Assembly (NCBI RefSeq): GCF_016793705.1
Contig: NZ_JAEULO010000025.1
Coordinates: 50,168-114,167 of the forward strand
DNA: 64,000 nucleotides
Direction of reading: 5' to 3'
DNA from: Tabrizicola sp.
GTDB lineage: Bacteria > Pseudomonadota > Alphaproteobacteria > Rhodobacterales > Rhodobacteraceae
The notes below the pieces were generated by a model, which worked only from the letters and a program-made list of their open reading frames with translations, did no database searches and was not told the DNA's origin. Positions 42,628 to 51,024 of the stretch are shown here, in pieces. The position numbers and the translations under genes were made by a program. Within the stretch, counting starts at the first letter, position 1. Every line of letters starts with the position of its first letter.

Positions 42628-43227
42628 CTAGACCGAAGCACTGCGGGCGCGCAAGGCCTCGGCGGACCTTTCGGCCTCGTCGAGGGCGGAAAGCGCAAGT
42701 GGCGTCAGAAGCCGGTGGCGCGGATTTCGAGCCGAGCGCGCCCGCCAAGCCAGGGCAAGATCGGCCGCGCGTTGGGAGAGGACGGGTATGAACCTCACCG
42801 CCATCGCCAGGGCCAAGGCGATGCGTTCGACCGGCAGGCCGAGACGCTCGAAGGGTCGAAAGAGTGTCGAGAACGTTGCAAGCAGCGCATCGAAACGCGT
42901 GGTCAAGAGCAAGAGCGTTGCCGCCGCGACCATGATCAGCATGCGCAGGATGACTGCCAACCCGACATCCGGCGTGCCGCGCAGGATGTGCCAGCCGCCG
43001 ATCACGAGAATGAACGGCCAGAGGGGCCGCAGACGCAGGGGCAGGCGTGCGGCCTCGGCACGCCCCACAGGCAGAAAGGTCAGCCAGACCAAGGCAAGGG
43101 CCATGGCGAGCAGGGCCACATGCGAAAGCGCCCCGATCACCATGCCCAACCCCGCCACGAGGGCCAGTTTGACACCCGCGGGCCAACGGCTGTAGGGGCT
43201 TTCAACCGGCGAGGTCGGCGTCAGCAT
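42628..43227 (-). CDS. bioN: Biotin ECF transporter transmembrane component BioN
   Basis: A 199-residue EcfT-family protein with about five membrane segments and the coupling-helix region PFERLGLPVERIALALAMAVRFIPVLSQRAADLALAWRARSA and SEALRARSA-like end (AERSAEALRARSA), where Ala-Arg-Ser motifs contact the ATPase. It overlaps bioM by 26 bases. It completes the BioMNY tripartite biotin importer. Confidence 0.92.
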   Translation of the reverse strand: MLTPTSPVESPYSRWPAGVKLALVAGLGMVIGALSHVALLAMALALVWLTFLPVGRAEAARLPLRLRPLWPFILVIGGWHILRGTPDVGLAVILRMLIMVAAATLLLLTTRFDALLATFSTLFRPFERLGLPVERIALALAMAVRFIPVLSQRAADLALAWRARSARNPRHRLLTPLALSALDEAERSAEALRARSASV

Positions 43228-43933
43228 CTTGCGCTCCGATCAGGTCCATCTCGGCCGTGAAGGCGGGGACCACCTCGCCCGGGGGGCCGTCCGCGACGAT
43301 CCGCCCCGCCTCCAGCCACAGCACCCTGTCGGCCCCGGCCAGCACCGCAGGGTCATGGGTGATCGTCACCAGCCGCTGCGGCAGGGCCGCGAAGCGCCGC
43401 GCGAGCCTTGCTTGCGTCGGCAGGTCCAGCCCGGCCAGCGGTTCATCCAGCAGGATCGTCCGCGGCTGCATCAGCAGCACCGTCATCAGGCACAAATAGT
43501 GTCGCTGCCCCTGGCTCAGCGTCGAGACAGGGACTTTCGCCCAGTGCGCCCGTCCTTCCGCCACGAGCAACGCCGCCACCCGTCCCGCGGCCTCTTCCGG
43601 CGTTAGCCCCTGCTGCACCAGACCGAAGGCCAGCTCTTCCTCGACCGTGGGAAACAGGATCTGGTGGTCGGGGTTCTGGAACAGGATTCCCAGCGCTGCC
43701 AAGGTTGCCTTCCGGTTGCGGAACGGGTCCACCCCGTCCACCCTCACCTGCCCGCGATCCGGTGCGATCAACCCGGCCATCAGCCTGAGGAGCGTTGTCT
43801 TGCCCGATCCGTTGCGGCCCAGCACACCGATCCGCGCCTCGGTCAGTCGCAGTGTCAAATCCTCAAGCACAGGCTTTCCGCCCAGCGTCACGCTGGCGAA
43901 CTGAAGCTCGATGCCGTGGGAAAATTCGGACAT
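43202..43933 (-). CDS. bioM: Biotin ECF transporter ATP-binding component BioM
   Basis: A 243-residue ABC ATPase of the ECF type: Walker A GRNGSGKTT, Q-loop FQNPDHQILFPTVEEELAFGL (the FQNPDxQ and EEELAFG features are typical of EcfA/CbiO), signature LSQGQRHYL, Walker B ILLDEPLAGLD and switch ITHD. First gene of the bioMNY operon. No BirA box was recognised upstream. Confidence 0.94.
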   Translation of the reverse strand: MSEFSHGIELQFASVTLGGKPVLEDLTLRLTEARIGVLGRNGSGKTTLLRLMAGLIAPDRGQVRVDGVDPFRNRKATLAALGILFQNPDHQILFPTVEEELAFGLVQQGLTPEEAAGRVAALLVAEGRAHWAKVPVSTLSQGQRHYLCLMTVLLMQPRTILLDEPLAGLDLPTQARLARRFAALPQRLVTITHDPAVLAGADRVLWLEAGRIVADGPPGEVVPAFTAEMDLIGAQDADADLAG

Positions 43934-44050
43934 GGACGGCCCCGGGGCGGATTGGCCGCCCTTCTAGCCGCTTCGCCCCCCGCACGAAAGGGGGCCACCT
44001 GCAGGGGGCGAGGCCCCGGCCTGCTCTGGCGGGCCGGGGCAGGCGAAATG

Positions 44051-44314
44051 TCAGGTGCAGTTGGCGATGTACTTGTTGCCGTACTGGTCGCGGTAGTAGC
44101 ACTTGCCCGACTGCGGCGCCGGCCCGATCAGTTGCGAGGCGACGACGCCGACCGCAGCGCCCGCGATCGCGCCCTTGGTCCGGTCGGAATCCGACGATAC
44201 CGCAGCCCCGACGGCCGCGCCGCCAAGCGCACCGATGGCCGCGTTCTGCTCGGACGGCGTGCAGGCCGCGATCGGCAGGGCCAGAAGAGGAAGGGCGAGG
44301 AGATAACGTTTCAT
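44051..44314 (-). CDS. Glycine-zipper lipoprotein
   Basis: An 87-residue protein with a lipoprotein signal (MKRYLLALPLLALPIAAC, lipobox Cys at 18) and a glycine-zipper segment (NAAIGALGGAAVGAAVSSDSD...GAIAGAAVGVVASQLIG). The C-terminus has CYYRDQYGNKYIANC with two cysteines that may form a disulfide. The family (OmpA-like/SlyB-like glycine zippers) is of unknown role in the envelope. ATG at 44314 with GGAG six bases upstream. Confidence 0.85.
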   Translation of the reverse strand: MKRYLLALPLLALPIAACTPSEQNAAIGALGGAAVGAAVSSDSDRTKGAIAGAAVGVVASQLIGPAPQSGKCYYRDQYGNKYIANCT

Positions 44315-44458
44315 GGGTCTGCTCCAGGTTATGAGTCTGCTGACGGACATTAGCTGTCTAACCTCCGGCACGGGACCGGCAAAAGACAGGATGGGCGGAA
44401 AACGACCGATCCTTCGCTGCGGCAACAACCCCGGACCGGCCGATCAGTTCCCTTGCGC

Positions 44459-45736
44459 TTACCCCTGCCGCGCCGCGGCCACCGAAGCTTCCAGAATGTC
44501 CATCGCCTCGGCAAAATGTGCGTCAGGGATGGTGATTGGCGCCAGGAAGCGGACAACGTTGCCGTAGACCCCGCAGGTCAGGAGCAAGAGCCCGCGCTTC
44601 AGAGCCTCGGTCCGCACCCGGCCGGTAAAGCCCGCATCGGGCTCTTTCGTCGCCGGATTGGCGAATTCCACCGCCACCATGAAGCCCGGCCCCCGGATAT
44701 CGACGATCTCCGGCGCGGTCGCCCGGATCGCTTCCAGGCGTTGCTTCAGGCGTGAGCCCAGCTCGTTCGCCCGGGCGCAGAGGTCTTCCTCCTCAATCAC
44801 GTCCAGAACGGCATTCGCCGCCGCGATACCCAGCGGGTTCCCGGCATAGGTGCCGCCCAGCCCGCCCGGATTGGCCGCATCCATCAGCTCGGCCTTGCCC
44901 GTCACCGCCGCCAACGGCAGGCCCCCGGCCAGCCCCTTGGCCATCGTCGTCAGATCGGCGGCCACCCCATGTTGCTCCATCGCGAACAGATGCCCGGTCC
45001 GCGCAAATCCCGTCTGCACCTCGTCGGCGATCATCACGATACCATGCTGGTCGCAAAGCGCACGGATCGCCTTCACCAGATCGGTCGGCGCCGGGTTGAA
45101 ACCACCCTCTCCCTGCACGGGTTCAAAGATGATCGCGGCGACGCGGGCCGGGTCGAGGTCGGCCTTGAACAGCTTCTCGATCCCCGCCAGCGCATCCTTG
45201 GTCGAAATCCCCTGCGGCCCCATCGGGAAGGGCACATGGAACACCCCCGGCATCATCGACCCGAAGCCCTTCTTGTAGGGCTCGACCTTGCCGGTCAGCG
45301 CCATGCCCATGAAGGTCCGGCCATGGAAGCCGCCGCCGAAGGCGATCACCGCATCTCGGCCCGTGGCGATCCGGGCGATCTTGATCGCGTTCTCGCAGGC
45401 CTCGGCCCCGGTGGTCACGAAGATCGTCTTCTTCTTGAAATCGCCCGGCACCTTGTCGTTCAGCCGCTCGGCCAGACGGATGTAGTTCTCGTAGGGCATC
45501 ACCTGGTGGCAGGTGTGGGTGAACTTGGTCATCTGGTTTGCCACTGCCGCCATGATCTTCGGGTGGCAATGCCCGGTGTTCACCACCGCGATCCCGGCGG
45601 CAAAGTCGATGTAGCGGTTCCCCTCGATATCCCAGACCTCGGAATTCAGCGCCTTGTCGGCGTAGATCTGCGTCATCATCCCCACCCCGCGCGAGATGGC
45701 TTCGTCGCGGCGCTTGGCTACTTCTGCGTTCAGCAT
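44459..45736 (-). CDS. gabT: 4-aminobutyrate-2-oxoglutarate transaminase
   Basis: A 425-residue class III PLP aminotransferase. NTGHCHPKIMAAV, VTTGAEACENAIKIAR, AFGGGFHGRTFMGMALTGK, FEPVQGEGGF, IADEVQTGFARTG and the PLP-lysine motif TTMAKGLAGGLPLAAV (Lys about 267) are complete. It converts GABA to succinate semialdehyde and could accept the product of the putrescine route encoded at the left of the window. The ATG at 45736 has GGGAG upstream. Confidence 0.95.
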   Translation of the reverse strand: MLNAEVAKRRDEAISRGVGMMTQIYADKALNSEVWDIEGNRYIDFAAGIAVVNTGHCHPKIMAAVANQMTKFTHTCHQVMPYENYIRLAERLNDKVPGDFKKKTIFVTTGAEACENAIKIARIATGRDAVIAFGGGFHGRTFMGMALTGKVEPYKKGFGSMMPGVFHVPFPMGPQGISTKDALAGIEKLFKADLDPARVAAIIFEPVQGEGGFNPAPTDLVKAIRALCDQHGIVMIADEVQTGFARTGHLFAMEQHGVAADLTTMAKGLAGGLPLAAVTGKAELMDAANPGGLGGTYAGNPLGIAAANAVLDVIEEEDLCARANELGSRLKQRLEAIRATAPEIVDIRGPGFMVAVEFANPATKEPDAGFTGRVRTEALKRGLLLLTCGVYGNVVRFLAPITIPDAHFAEAMDILEASVAAARQG

Positions 45737-45785
45737 GGTCGTGCTCCCTGATGGACCCCGGGCCATGAGGGGTCACGTTGCCGCC

Positions 45786-45797
45786 ATTTGATCAAAT
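45786..45797. promoter_or_regulatory. ATTTGATCAAAT palindrome upstream of gabT
   Basis: Perfect 12-bp palindrome 50 bases upstream of the gabT start and about 90 bases upstream of dprA. Its TTTGATCAAA core also occurs at 4524-4533 in the amine operon. Candidate operator for co-regulation of polyamine/GABA catabolism. Confidence 0.45.
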
Positions 45798-45885
45798 ATC
45801 CGTCCGGGGTGCAAGGTCGACGGGTGTTCAGACTTCGTTAACCCTCGCCGGTGCAGAGTGCATGGGCGAACGAGGTGAGGCAATC

Positions 45886-47037
45886 ATGGCCGACGGGCAG
45901 CTTTCAACCCCCACACACCCCACACCCCGGACCGAGGATGACCGTCTCGACCGGCTCCGCCTCGTCCGCTCCCGCCGGGTGGGGGCCGTCACATTCCATC
46001 GCCTCATGGCCGAACACGGCTCCGCCCGCGCGGCGCTGGCGGCGTTGCCCTCCATCGCGAAGGCCGCCGGGGTGGACGAGTATGAGGTCTGCCCCCTGGG
46101 CGTCGTCCAGGCCGAACTGACGCGTGGCCGCGCCTTCGGCGCGCGGCTTCTGGTGCATGGTGAGGCCGACTTTCCCCGCACCCTGATGGAGATTGCCGAC
46201 GCTCCTCCTGTTCTCTGGGCCGTGGGCGACATCGCCCTTCTGAACCGGCCCGCCGTCGGCATGGTCGGCGCTCGCAACGCCTCCTCCCTTGGGGTCCGCA
46301 TGGCCCGCCGCCTGGGGGCCGGTGTGTCGGAGGCCGGGTTCACCGTCGTCTCCGGCCTCGCCCGCGGCATCGACACCGCCGCACATGAGGCCGCGCTGGA
46401 GGCCGAGGGGCGCACCATTGCCGTCATGGCCGGCGGGATCGACGTGATCTACCCGCCGGAGAACGTTGCCCTTGCCGCGGCCATCGACGCCAATGGCTGC
46501 CGGATCAGCGAACATCCCCCCGGCCTCGACCCGCAGGCCCGCCATTTCCCGCTGAGGAACCGCATTGTCGCGGGCCTTTCCCGCGCCGTGATCGTGGTCG
46601 AGGCCGCCGCGAAATCGGGCAGCCTGATCACCGCGAAAGCCGCGCTCGACTATGGCCGCGAGGTCATGTCGGTGCCCGGCCACCCCTTCGACGCCCGCGC
46701 CTCGGGCTGCAACATGCTGATCCGCGACGGTGCGGCTCTGGTTCGTGGGCCCCAGGACGTGCTGCAAGCCTTGGGCGCGACCGCCGAAGCATCGCCCGAA
46801 CCCGATATGCGCCTGCCCCCGCTGCCCGGTCCCGCCGCCCCCCAGCGCCCGCTTAAAGAGGTGGCGCTCCTCCACTCGATGATCCTCGATCGTCTCGGCC
46901 CCAGCCCTCTCGCCGAAGACCAGTTGATGCGCGACCTTCACGTCACCCCCGCGCAGCTTGCCCCCGAGCTTCTGACGCTGGAGCTTGAGGGACGCATCAG
47001 TCGCCAACCCGGCGGATTGCTGGCCCGCGCAATGTAG
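45886..47037 (+). CDS. dprA: DNA processing protein DprA
   Basis: A 383-residue protein that loads RecA on incoming single-stranded DNA in natural transformation. An N-terminal helical domain is followed by the Rossmann core (VGMVGARNASSLGVRMARRLGAGVSEAGFTVVSGLARGIDTAAHEAAL, GGIDVIYPPEN, EHPPGLDPQARHFPLRNRIVAGLSRAVIVVEAAAKSGSLITAKAALDYGREVMSVPG) and a C-terminal winged helix (LAEDQLMRDLHVTPAQLAPELLTLELEGRISRQPGG). The ATG at 45886 has GAGGTGAGG upstream; the frame is open further but unsupported. topA follows, a common pairing. Confidence 0.95.
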   Translation: MADGQLSTPTHPTPRTEDDRLDRLRLVRSRRVGAVTFHRLMAEHGSARAALAALPSIAKAAGVDEYEVCPLGVVQAELTRGRAFGARLLVHGEADFPRTLMEIADAPPVLWAVGDIALLNRPAVGMVGARNASSLGVRMARRLGAGVSEAGFTVVSGLARGIDTAAHEAALEAEGRTIAVMAGGIDVIYPPENVALAAAIDANGCRISEHPPGLDPQARHFPLRNRIVAGLSRAVIVVEAAAKSGSLITAKAALDYGREVMSVPGHPFDARASGCNMLIRDGAALVRGPQDVLQALGATAEASPEPDMRLPPLPGPAAPQRPLKEVALLHSMILDRLGPSPLAEDQLMRDLHVTPAQLAPELLTLELEGRISRQPGGLLARAM

Positions 47038-47088
47038 ATCGGGCTTCCCGCGCGACGATCGCGCACAGCGACTTGAGCCGACCCCCGG

Positions 47089-47117
47089 TTGACAGGCCCG
47101 AACTTCGCCCCCATGTT
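47089..47117 (+). promoter_or_regulatory. Sigma-70-like promoter of topA
   Basis: Consensus -35 TTGACA (47089-47094), 17-base spacer, and -10 CATGTT (47112-47117), placing transcription start about 30 bases before the topA ATG at 47155. Confidence 0.55.
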
Positions 47118-47154
47118 GCCGCGCCATTCGCAAGGGCCGGGAGTTTCAGGAAAC

Positions 47155-49746
47155 ATGCCAGTCGTCGTCGTGGAATCCCCTGCCAAGGCCAAGACAATCA
47201 ACAAGTATCTCGGCCCTGACTTCACCGTCCTCGCCTCCTACGGCCATGTCCGCGACCTGCCGGCCAAGGACGGCTCGGTCGATCCGGACCACGGCTTCGA
47301 CATGCTCTGGGAGGTGGCGCCCGAGTCGAAGAAACACGTCCGCGCCATCGCCGAGGCGCTGAAATCCGACGACACGCTGATCCTCGCCACCGACCCGGAC
47401 CGCGAGGGCGAGGCGATCAGCTGGCACCTGAAGGAGGCCCTGCAAAGCAGCCTGAAAAAAGGGAAAAACGTCGCCCGCGTGACCTTCAACGCCATCACGA
47501 AAGACGCCGTGACCAAGGCGATGAAGGAACCGCGTGACATCGACACGCCCTTGGTCGAGGCCTATCTCGCCCGCCGCGCGCTGGACTATCTCGTCGGGTT
47601 CACCCTCTCTCCCGTCCTCTGGCGCAAGCTTCCCGGCGCAAAGTCGGCGGGCCGGGTGCAGTCGGTCTGCCTGCGGCTCATCGTCGAGCGCGAGATGGAG
47701 ATCGAGGCGTTCAAGGCCCAGGAATACTGGACCGTCAAGGCCGTCTTCCGCACCCCCCGCGGGCAAGAGTTCGAGGCCGGGATGGTCACCCTCGGCGGCA
47801 AGAAGCTGGCCAAATTCGACATTCCCACCGCGACGGCCGCCGAGCTTGCGGTCGAGGCCGCGAAGCACCGCGATTTCAAGGTGATAGCGGTCGAATCGAA
47901 GCCTGCGACCCGTAACCCCTGGCCGCCCTTCATGACCTCGACCCTCCAGCAAGAGGCCTCCCGCAAATACGGCATGGGCGCCAAGCAATGCATGAACGCC
48001 GCGCAACGCCTGTATGAGGCGGGGCATATCACCTACATGCGGACCGACGGCATCGACATGGCCCCCGAAGCGGTGATGGCAGCGCGCGACGAGATCAAGC
48101 GCCGTTTCGGAGACGGCTACGTTCCGGATTCTCCCCGCATGTACAAGAACAAGGCGAAGAATGCTCAGGAAGCACATGAATGCATCCGACCGACCGACAT
48201 GGCCCTTGGGCCGGAGAAGATCCGCGTCGAGGACGACCAGCGCAAGCTCTATGACCTGATCTGGAAGCGGACCATCGCGTCCCAGATGTCGGCCGCGCGG
48301 CTAGAACGGACGGCGGTCGACCTGGCCTCGCCGGATGGCCAGGTGGCGTTCCGTGCGAATGGGCAGGTGGTGCTGTTCGACGGCTATCTCAAGGTCTACG
48401 ATCAGGGCCGCGACGACCGGCAAGAGGGCGAGGACGACGACGAAGGCCGCCTGCCGCAGGTGATGCAGGGCGAGGCGCTGGCCAAGGGCGCGATCACGCC
48501 GGACCAGCATTTCACCCAACCCCCGCCGCGCTATACCGAGGCCACTCTGGTCAAGCGGATGGAAGAACTGGGGATTGGCCGACCCTCCACCTATGCCTCG
48601 GTCCTGTCGACGATCGTCGACCGGGAATATGTCCGGAAGGACAAGAACCGCCTCTTCCCGGAAGACAAGGGGCGGCTCGTGACGGCCTTCCTGTCGAACT
48701 TCTTCCACCGCTACGTCGAATACGACTTCACCGCCGACCTCGAGACCGAGCTTGACGATGTCTCGGCCGGGGACCGCGACTACAAGGACGTGCTCGCCCG
48801 CTTCTGGCGCGACTTCTCGGCGGCGGTGGCAGAAACGGCGGACCTGCGGATCGGCGAGGTGCTGGAGAAGCTGGACGATTTCCTGGCGCCCCACCTGTAT
48901 CCGGCCCGGGCCGACGGCGGCGATCCCCGCATCTGCCCGACCTGCGGGACCGGGCGGCTGCACCTGAAGACGGCGCGGTCGGGTGGGGCGTTCATCGGCT
49001 GCGGCAACTACCCGGAGTGCCGGTATACGCGGCCCCTCGCCGGGGATGCGGAGTCCGTCGCCTCGGACGGGCGGGTGCTGGGGCAGGACGAGAACGGGGT
49101 GGAGATTTCCCTGCGGGCGGGCCGCTTCGGGCCCTATGTCCAGCGCGGCGAGGCTTCGGAAGCGAACCCCAAACCCGACCGGGCCAGCCTGCCGAAGGGC
49201 TGGACGCCGGATGGCCTCACGCTGGAGCGGGCGCTGGCGCTGTTGTCGCTGCCGCGCGAGGTGGGCAGGCATCCGGAGGATGGCGTGCTGGTCGAGGCCG
49301 GGATCGGGCGGTTCGGGCCCTATGTGAAGCATGGGTCGGTCTATGCCAACATCCCGGAGGTGGAGGAGGTCTTCACCATCGGGATGAACCGTGCGGTCGA
49401 GGTGCTGGCCCAGAAAGCCCAGCGCGGGGCGGGGCGGGCGGCGCCCGCAGGGCCGTTGAAGGTGCTGGGGGCGCATCCGGACGGGGGCGAGGTCCAGGTG
49501 ATGCCGGGCCGCTATGGGCCCTATGTGAAATGGGAAAAGGTGAATGCGACGCTGCCGAAGGGGGTGGAGCCGGAGGCGGTGACGCTGGAGGAGGCGCTGG
49601 TCCTGATCGCGGAGAAGGCCGGGAAAGCGGGAGGCCGGAAGAAGGCGGCTCCGAAGAAGGCGGGAACCTCGGCGAAGAAGGCGGCCCCGAAGAAAACGGC
49701 GGCGAAGAAGGCTCCGGCGAAGAAGAAGGCGGTCTCGGCGGAGTGA
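47155..49746 (+). CDS. topA: DNA topoisomerase I
   Basis: An 863-residue type IA topoisomerase that relaxes negative supercoils. The TOPRIM motif is VVVESPAKAKTI plus LATDPDREGEAISWHL (acidic triad about residues 80-86). The catalytic Tyr is about residue 294 in ITYMRTDGIDM, and GRPSTYASVLSTI is a further core motif. One Cys4 zinc finger (CPTCGTGRL...GCGNYPEC, from about residue 593) is followed by repeated FGPYV modules. It ends in a Lys/Ala-rich histone-like tail with KKAAPKKA-type repeats. The ATG at 47155 (MPVVVVES) matches family starts. Confidence 0.98.
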   Translation: MPVVVVESPAKAKTINKYLGPDFTVLASYGHVRDLPAKDGSVDPDHGFDMLWEVAPESKKHVRAIAEALKSDDTLILATDPDREGEAISWHLKEALQSSLKKGKNVARVTFNAITKDAVTKAMKEPRDIDTPLVEAYLARRALDYLVGFTLSPVLWRKLPGAKSAGRVQSVCLRLIVEREMEIEAFKAQEYWTVKAVFRTPRGQEFEAGMVTLGGKKLAKFDIPTATAAELAVEAAKHRDFKVIAVESKPATRNPWPPFMTSTLQQEASRKYGMGAKQCMNAAQRLYEAGHITYMRTDGIDMAPEAVMAARDEIKRRFGDGYVPDSPRMYKNKAKNAQEAHECIRPTDMALGPEKIRVEDDQRKLYDLIWKRTIASQMSAARLERTAVDLASPDGQVAFRANGQVVLFDGYLKVYDQGRDDRQEGEDDDEGRLPQVMQGEALAKGAITPDQHFTQPPPRYTEATLVKRMEELGIGRPSTYASVLSTIVDREYVRKDKNRLFPEDKGRLVTAFLSNFFHRYVEYDFTADLETELDDVSAGDRDYKDVLARFWRDFSAAVAETADLRIGEVLEKLDDFLAPHLYPARADGGDPRICPTCGTGRLHLKTARSGGAFIGCGNYPECRYTRPLAGDAESVASDGRVLGQDENGVEISLRAGRFGPYVQRGEASEANPKPDRASLPKGWTPDGLTLERALALLSLPREVGRHPEDGVLVEAGIGRFGPYVKHGSVYANIPEVEEVFTIGMNRAVEVLAQKAQRGAGRAAPAGPLKVLGAHPDGGEVQVMPGRYGPYVKWEKVNATLPKGVEPEAVTLEEALVLIAEKAGKAGGRKKAAPKKAGTSAKKAAPKKTAAKKAPAKKKAVSAE

Positions 49747-49763
49747 ATGTCCACAGTGGACAT
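49747..49763. promoter_or_regulatory. 17-bp perfect inverted repeat after topA
   Basis: ATGTCCAC-A-GTGGACAT begins at the base after the topA stop. The following 180 bases to the terminator hairpins contain no gene I can support. A third, partial copy of the half-site (GTGTCCA) lies at 49772-49778. It could be an operator of an unrecognised gene or a recombination remnant. Confidence 0.35.
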
Positions 49764-49940
49764 TTCTGGAGTGTCCAATGGAATCAATGCCTTGGTCGCG
49801 GACGTTAGGGACTTCTTAAGATTTGCCGACATGCCCCGACGCCATCTGCTCTCTACCGGGGGCAGGCGGAATGACCAGCGTCGGGATGGATGCCCAGATC
49901 GACCGTTTTCGCAACGGAGCGCGAGACGCCAGCAGCGAAC

Positions 49941-49989
49941 CAAATTCCTTGAGCAAGGAATTTGTCAAGAATTTTCCTTAAAATTCTTG
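49941..49989. terminator. Tandem AT-rich hairpins, bidirectional terminator between topA and choV
   Basis: Hairpin 1: CAAATTCCTT-gagc-AAGGAATTTG (49941-49964). Hairpin 2: CAAGAATTTT-cctt-AAAATTCTTG (49966-49989). Both are perfect 10-bp stems. They lie between convergent genes, so each strand sees a hairpin with flanking T residues. The first is a relative of the 20603 and 37169 palindromes. Confidence 0.75.
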
Positions 49990-49992
49990 GCC

Positions 49993-51024
49993 TTAGCCCC
50001 GCGGGTTGATCAGCTTGGCCATCAGGCTTGCTGTCCGCACCATTCCGAGGTTGCGGCCGTTCTCCGTCACCACGAGTTCGGCCACGCCCTTCGACATCAG
50101 GTCCATGATGTCCTTCACCGGCGTCTCGGCGGGCAGTTCCCGCGCCCCGGCTCCGACTGTCCCCTGTTCCATAACGTCGCGCGCGGTCAGCACGCCCAAC
50201 GGGTTCATGTGGGCCACGAAATCGGCCACATACTCGCTCACCGGATTGGCGATGATCTCGCGGGCGGTGCCGCATTGCACGATGCGCCCGCCCTCCATCA
50301 GGGCAATCCGGTTGCCGATCTTGAAGGCCTCGTCGAGGTCATGGCTGACGAAGACGATGGTGCGCTTGAGCTTCCTTTGCAGGTCCAGAAGCTCGTCCTG
50401 CAACTTGGTGCGGATCAGCGGGTCGAGGGCCGAGAAGGGCTCGTCCATCAACAGGATCGGTGCCTCGGTTGCGAAGGCGCGGGCGAGGCCGACGCGCTGC
50501 TGCATGCCCCCCGACAACTCACCCACCTTGCGCTCGGCCCATTGCGACAGGTTCACCAGCTCCAGCTGGGCGTCGACCTTGGGCTTGCGCGCCTCGGGCG
50601 ACATGCCGGCCAGTTCCAGCCCCAAGCCCACGTTTTCCCGCACCGTGCGCCAGGGCAGAAGGCCGAACTGCTGGAAGACCATGGCGATCCGGGTCGCGCG
50701 CAGGCGGCGCAAGGTCTCCGGGTTCGCCTTGGTGACCGAGACCATCTTGTCGTTCTCAAGCACCCGAACCTCGCCCCGGACGACCGGGTTCAGAGCGTTC
50801 ACCCCACGCAGCAGCGTGGACTTGCCCGAACCGGACAGGCCCATCAGGACAAGGATCTCGCCTTCGGCCACCGTCAGCGAGCAGTCGTGCACGCCAAGCA
50901 CCTGCCCCGTCGCCTGCTGCACCTCGGCACGGGTTTTTCCGGCGTCCATCAGCGGCAGGGCGCGTTCGGGATGGTCGCCGAAGACGATGGAGACGCGGTC
51001 GAATTCTACGGCGGCGCGGCTCAT
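49993..51024 (-). CDS. choV: Choline ABC transporter ATP-binding protein
   Basis: A 343-residue ProV/OpuAA-type ATPase: Walker A MGLSGSGKST, Q-loop FQQFGLLPWRTVRENVG, signature LSGGMQQRVGLARA, Walker B LLMDEPFSALDPLIR and VSHDLDEA. A CBS-like C-terminal part (VKDIMDLMSKGVAELVV) follows. The N-terminal IVFGDHPERALPLMDAGKTRAEV is typical of ChoV. It forms the ChoXWV choline importer with the two following genes; betI-betA diverge nearby. Four-base overlap with choW. Confidence 0.95.
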   Translation of the reverse strand: MSRAAVEFDRVSIVFGDHPERALPLMDAGKTRAEVQQATGQVLGVHDCSLTVAEGEILVLMGLSGSGKSTLLRGVNALNPVVRGEVRVLENDKMVSVTKANPETLRRLRATRIAMVFQQFGLLPWRTVRENVGLGLELAGMSPEARKPKVDAQLELVNLSQWAERKVGELSGGMQQRVGLARAFATEAPILLMDEPFSALDPLIRTKLQDELLDLQRKLKRTIVFVSHDLDEAFKIGNRIALMEGGRIVQCGTAREIIANPVSEYVADFVAHMNPLGVLTARDVMEQGTVGAGARELPAETPVKDIMDLMSKGVAELVVTENGRNLGMVRTASLMAKLINPRG

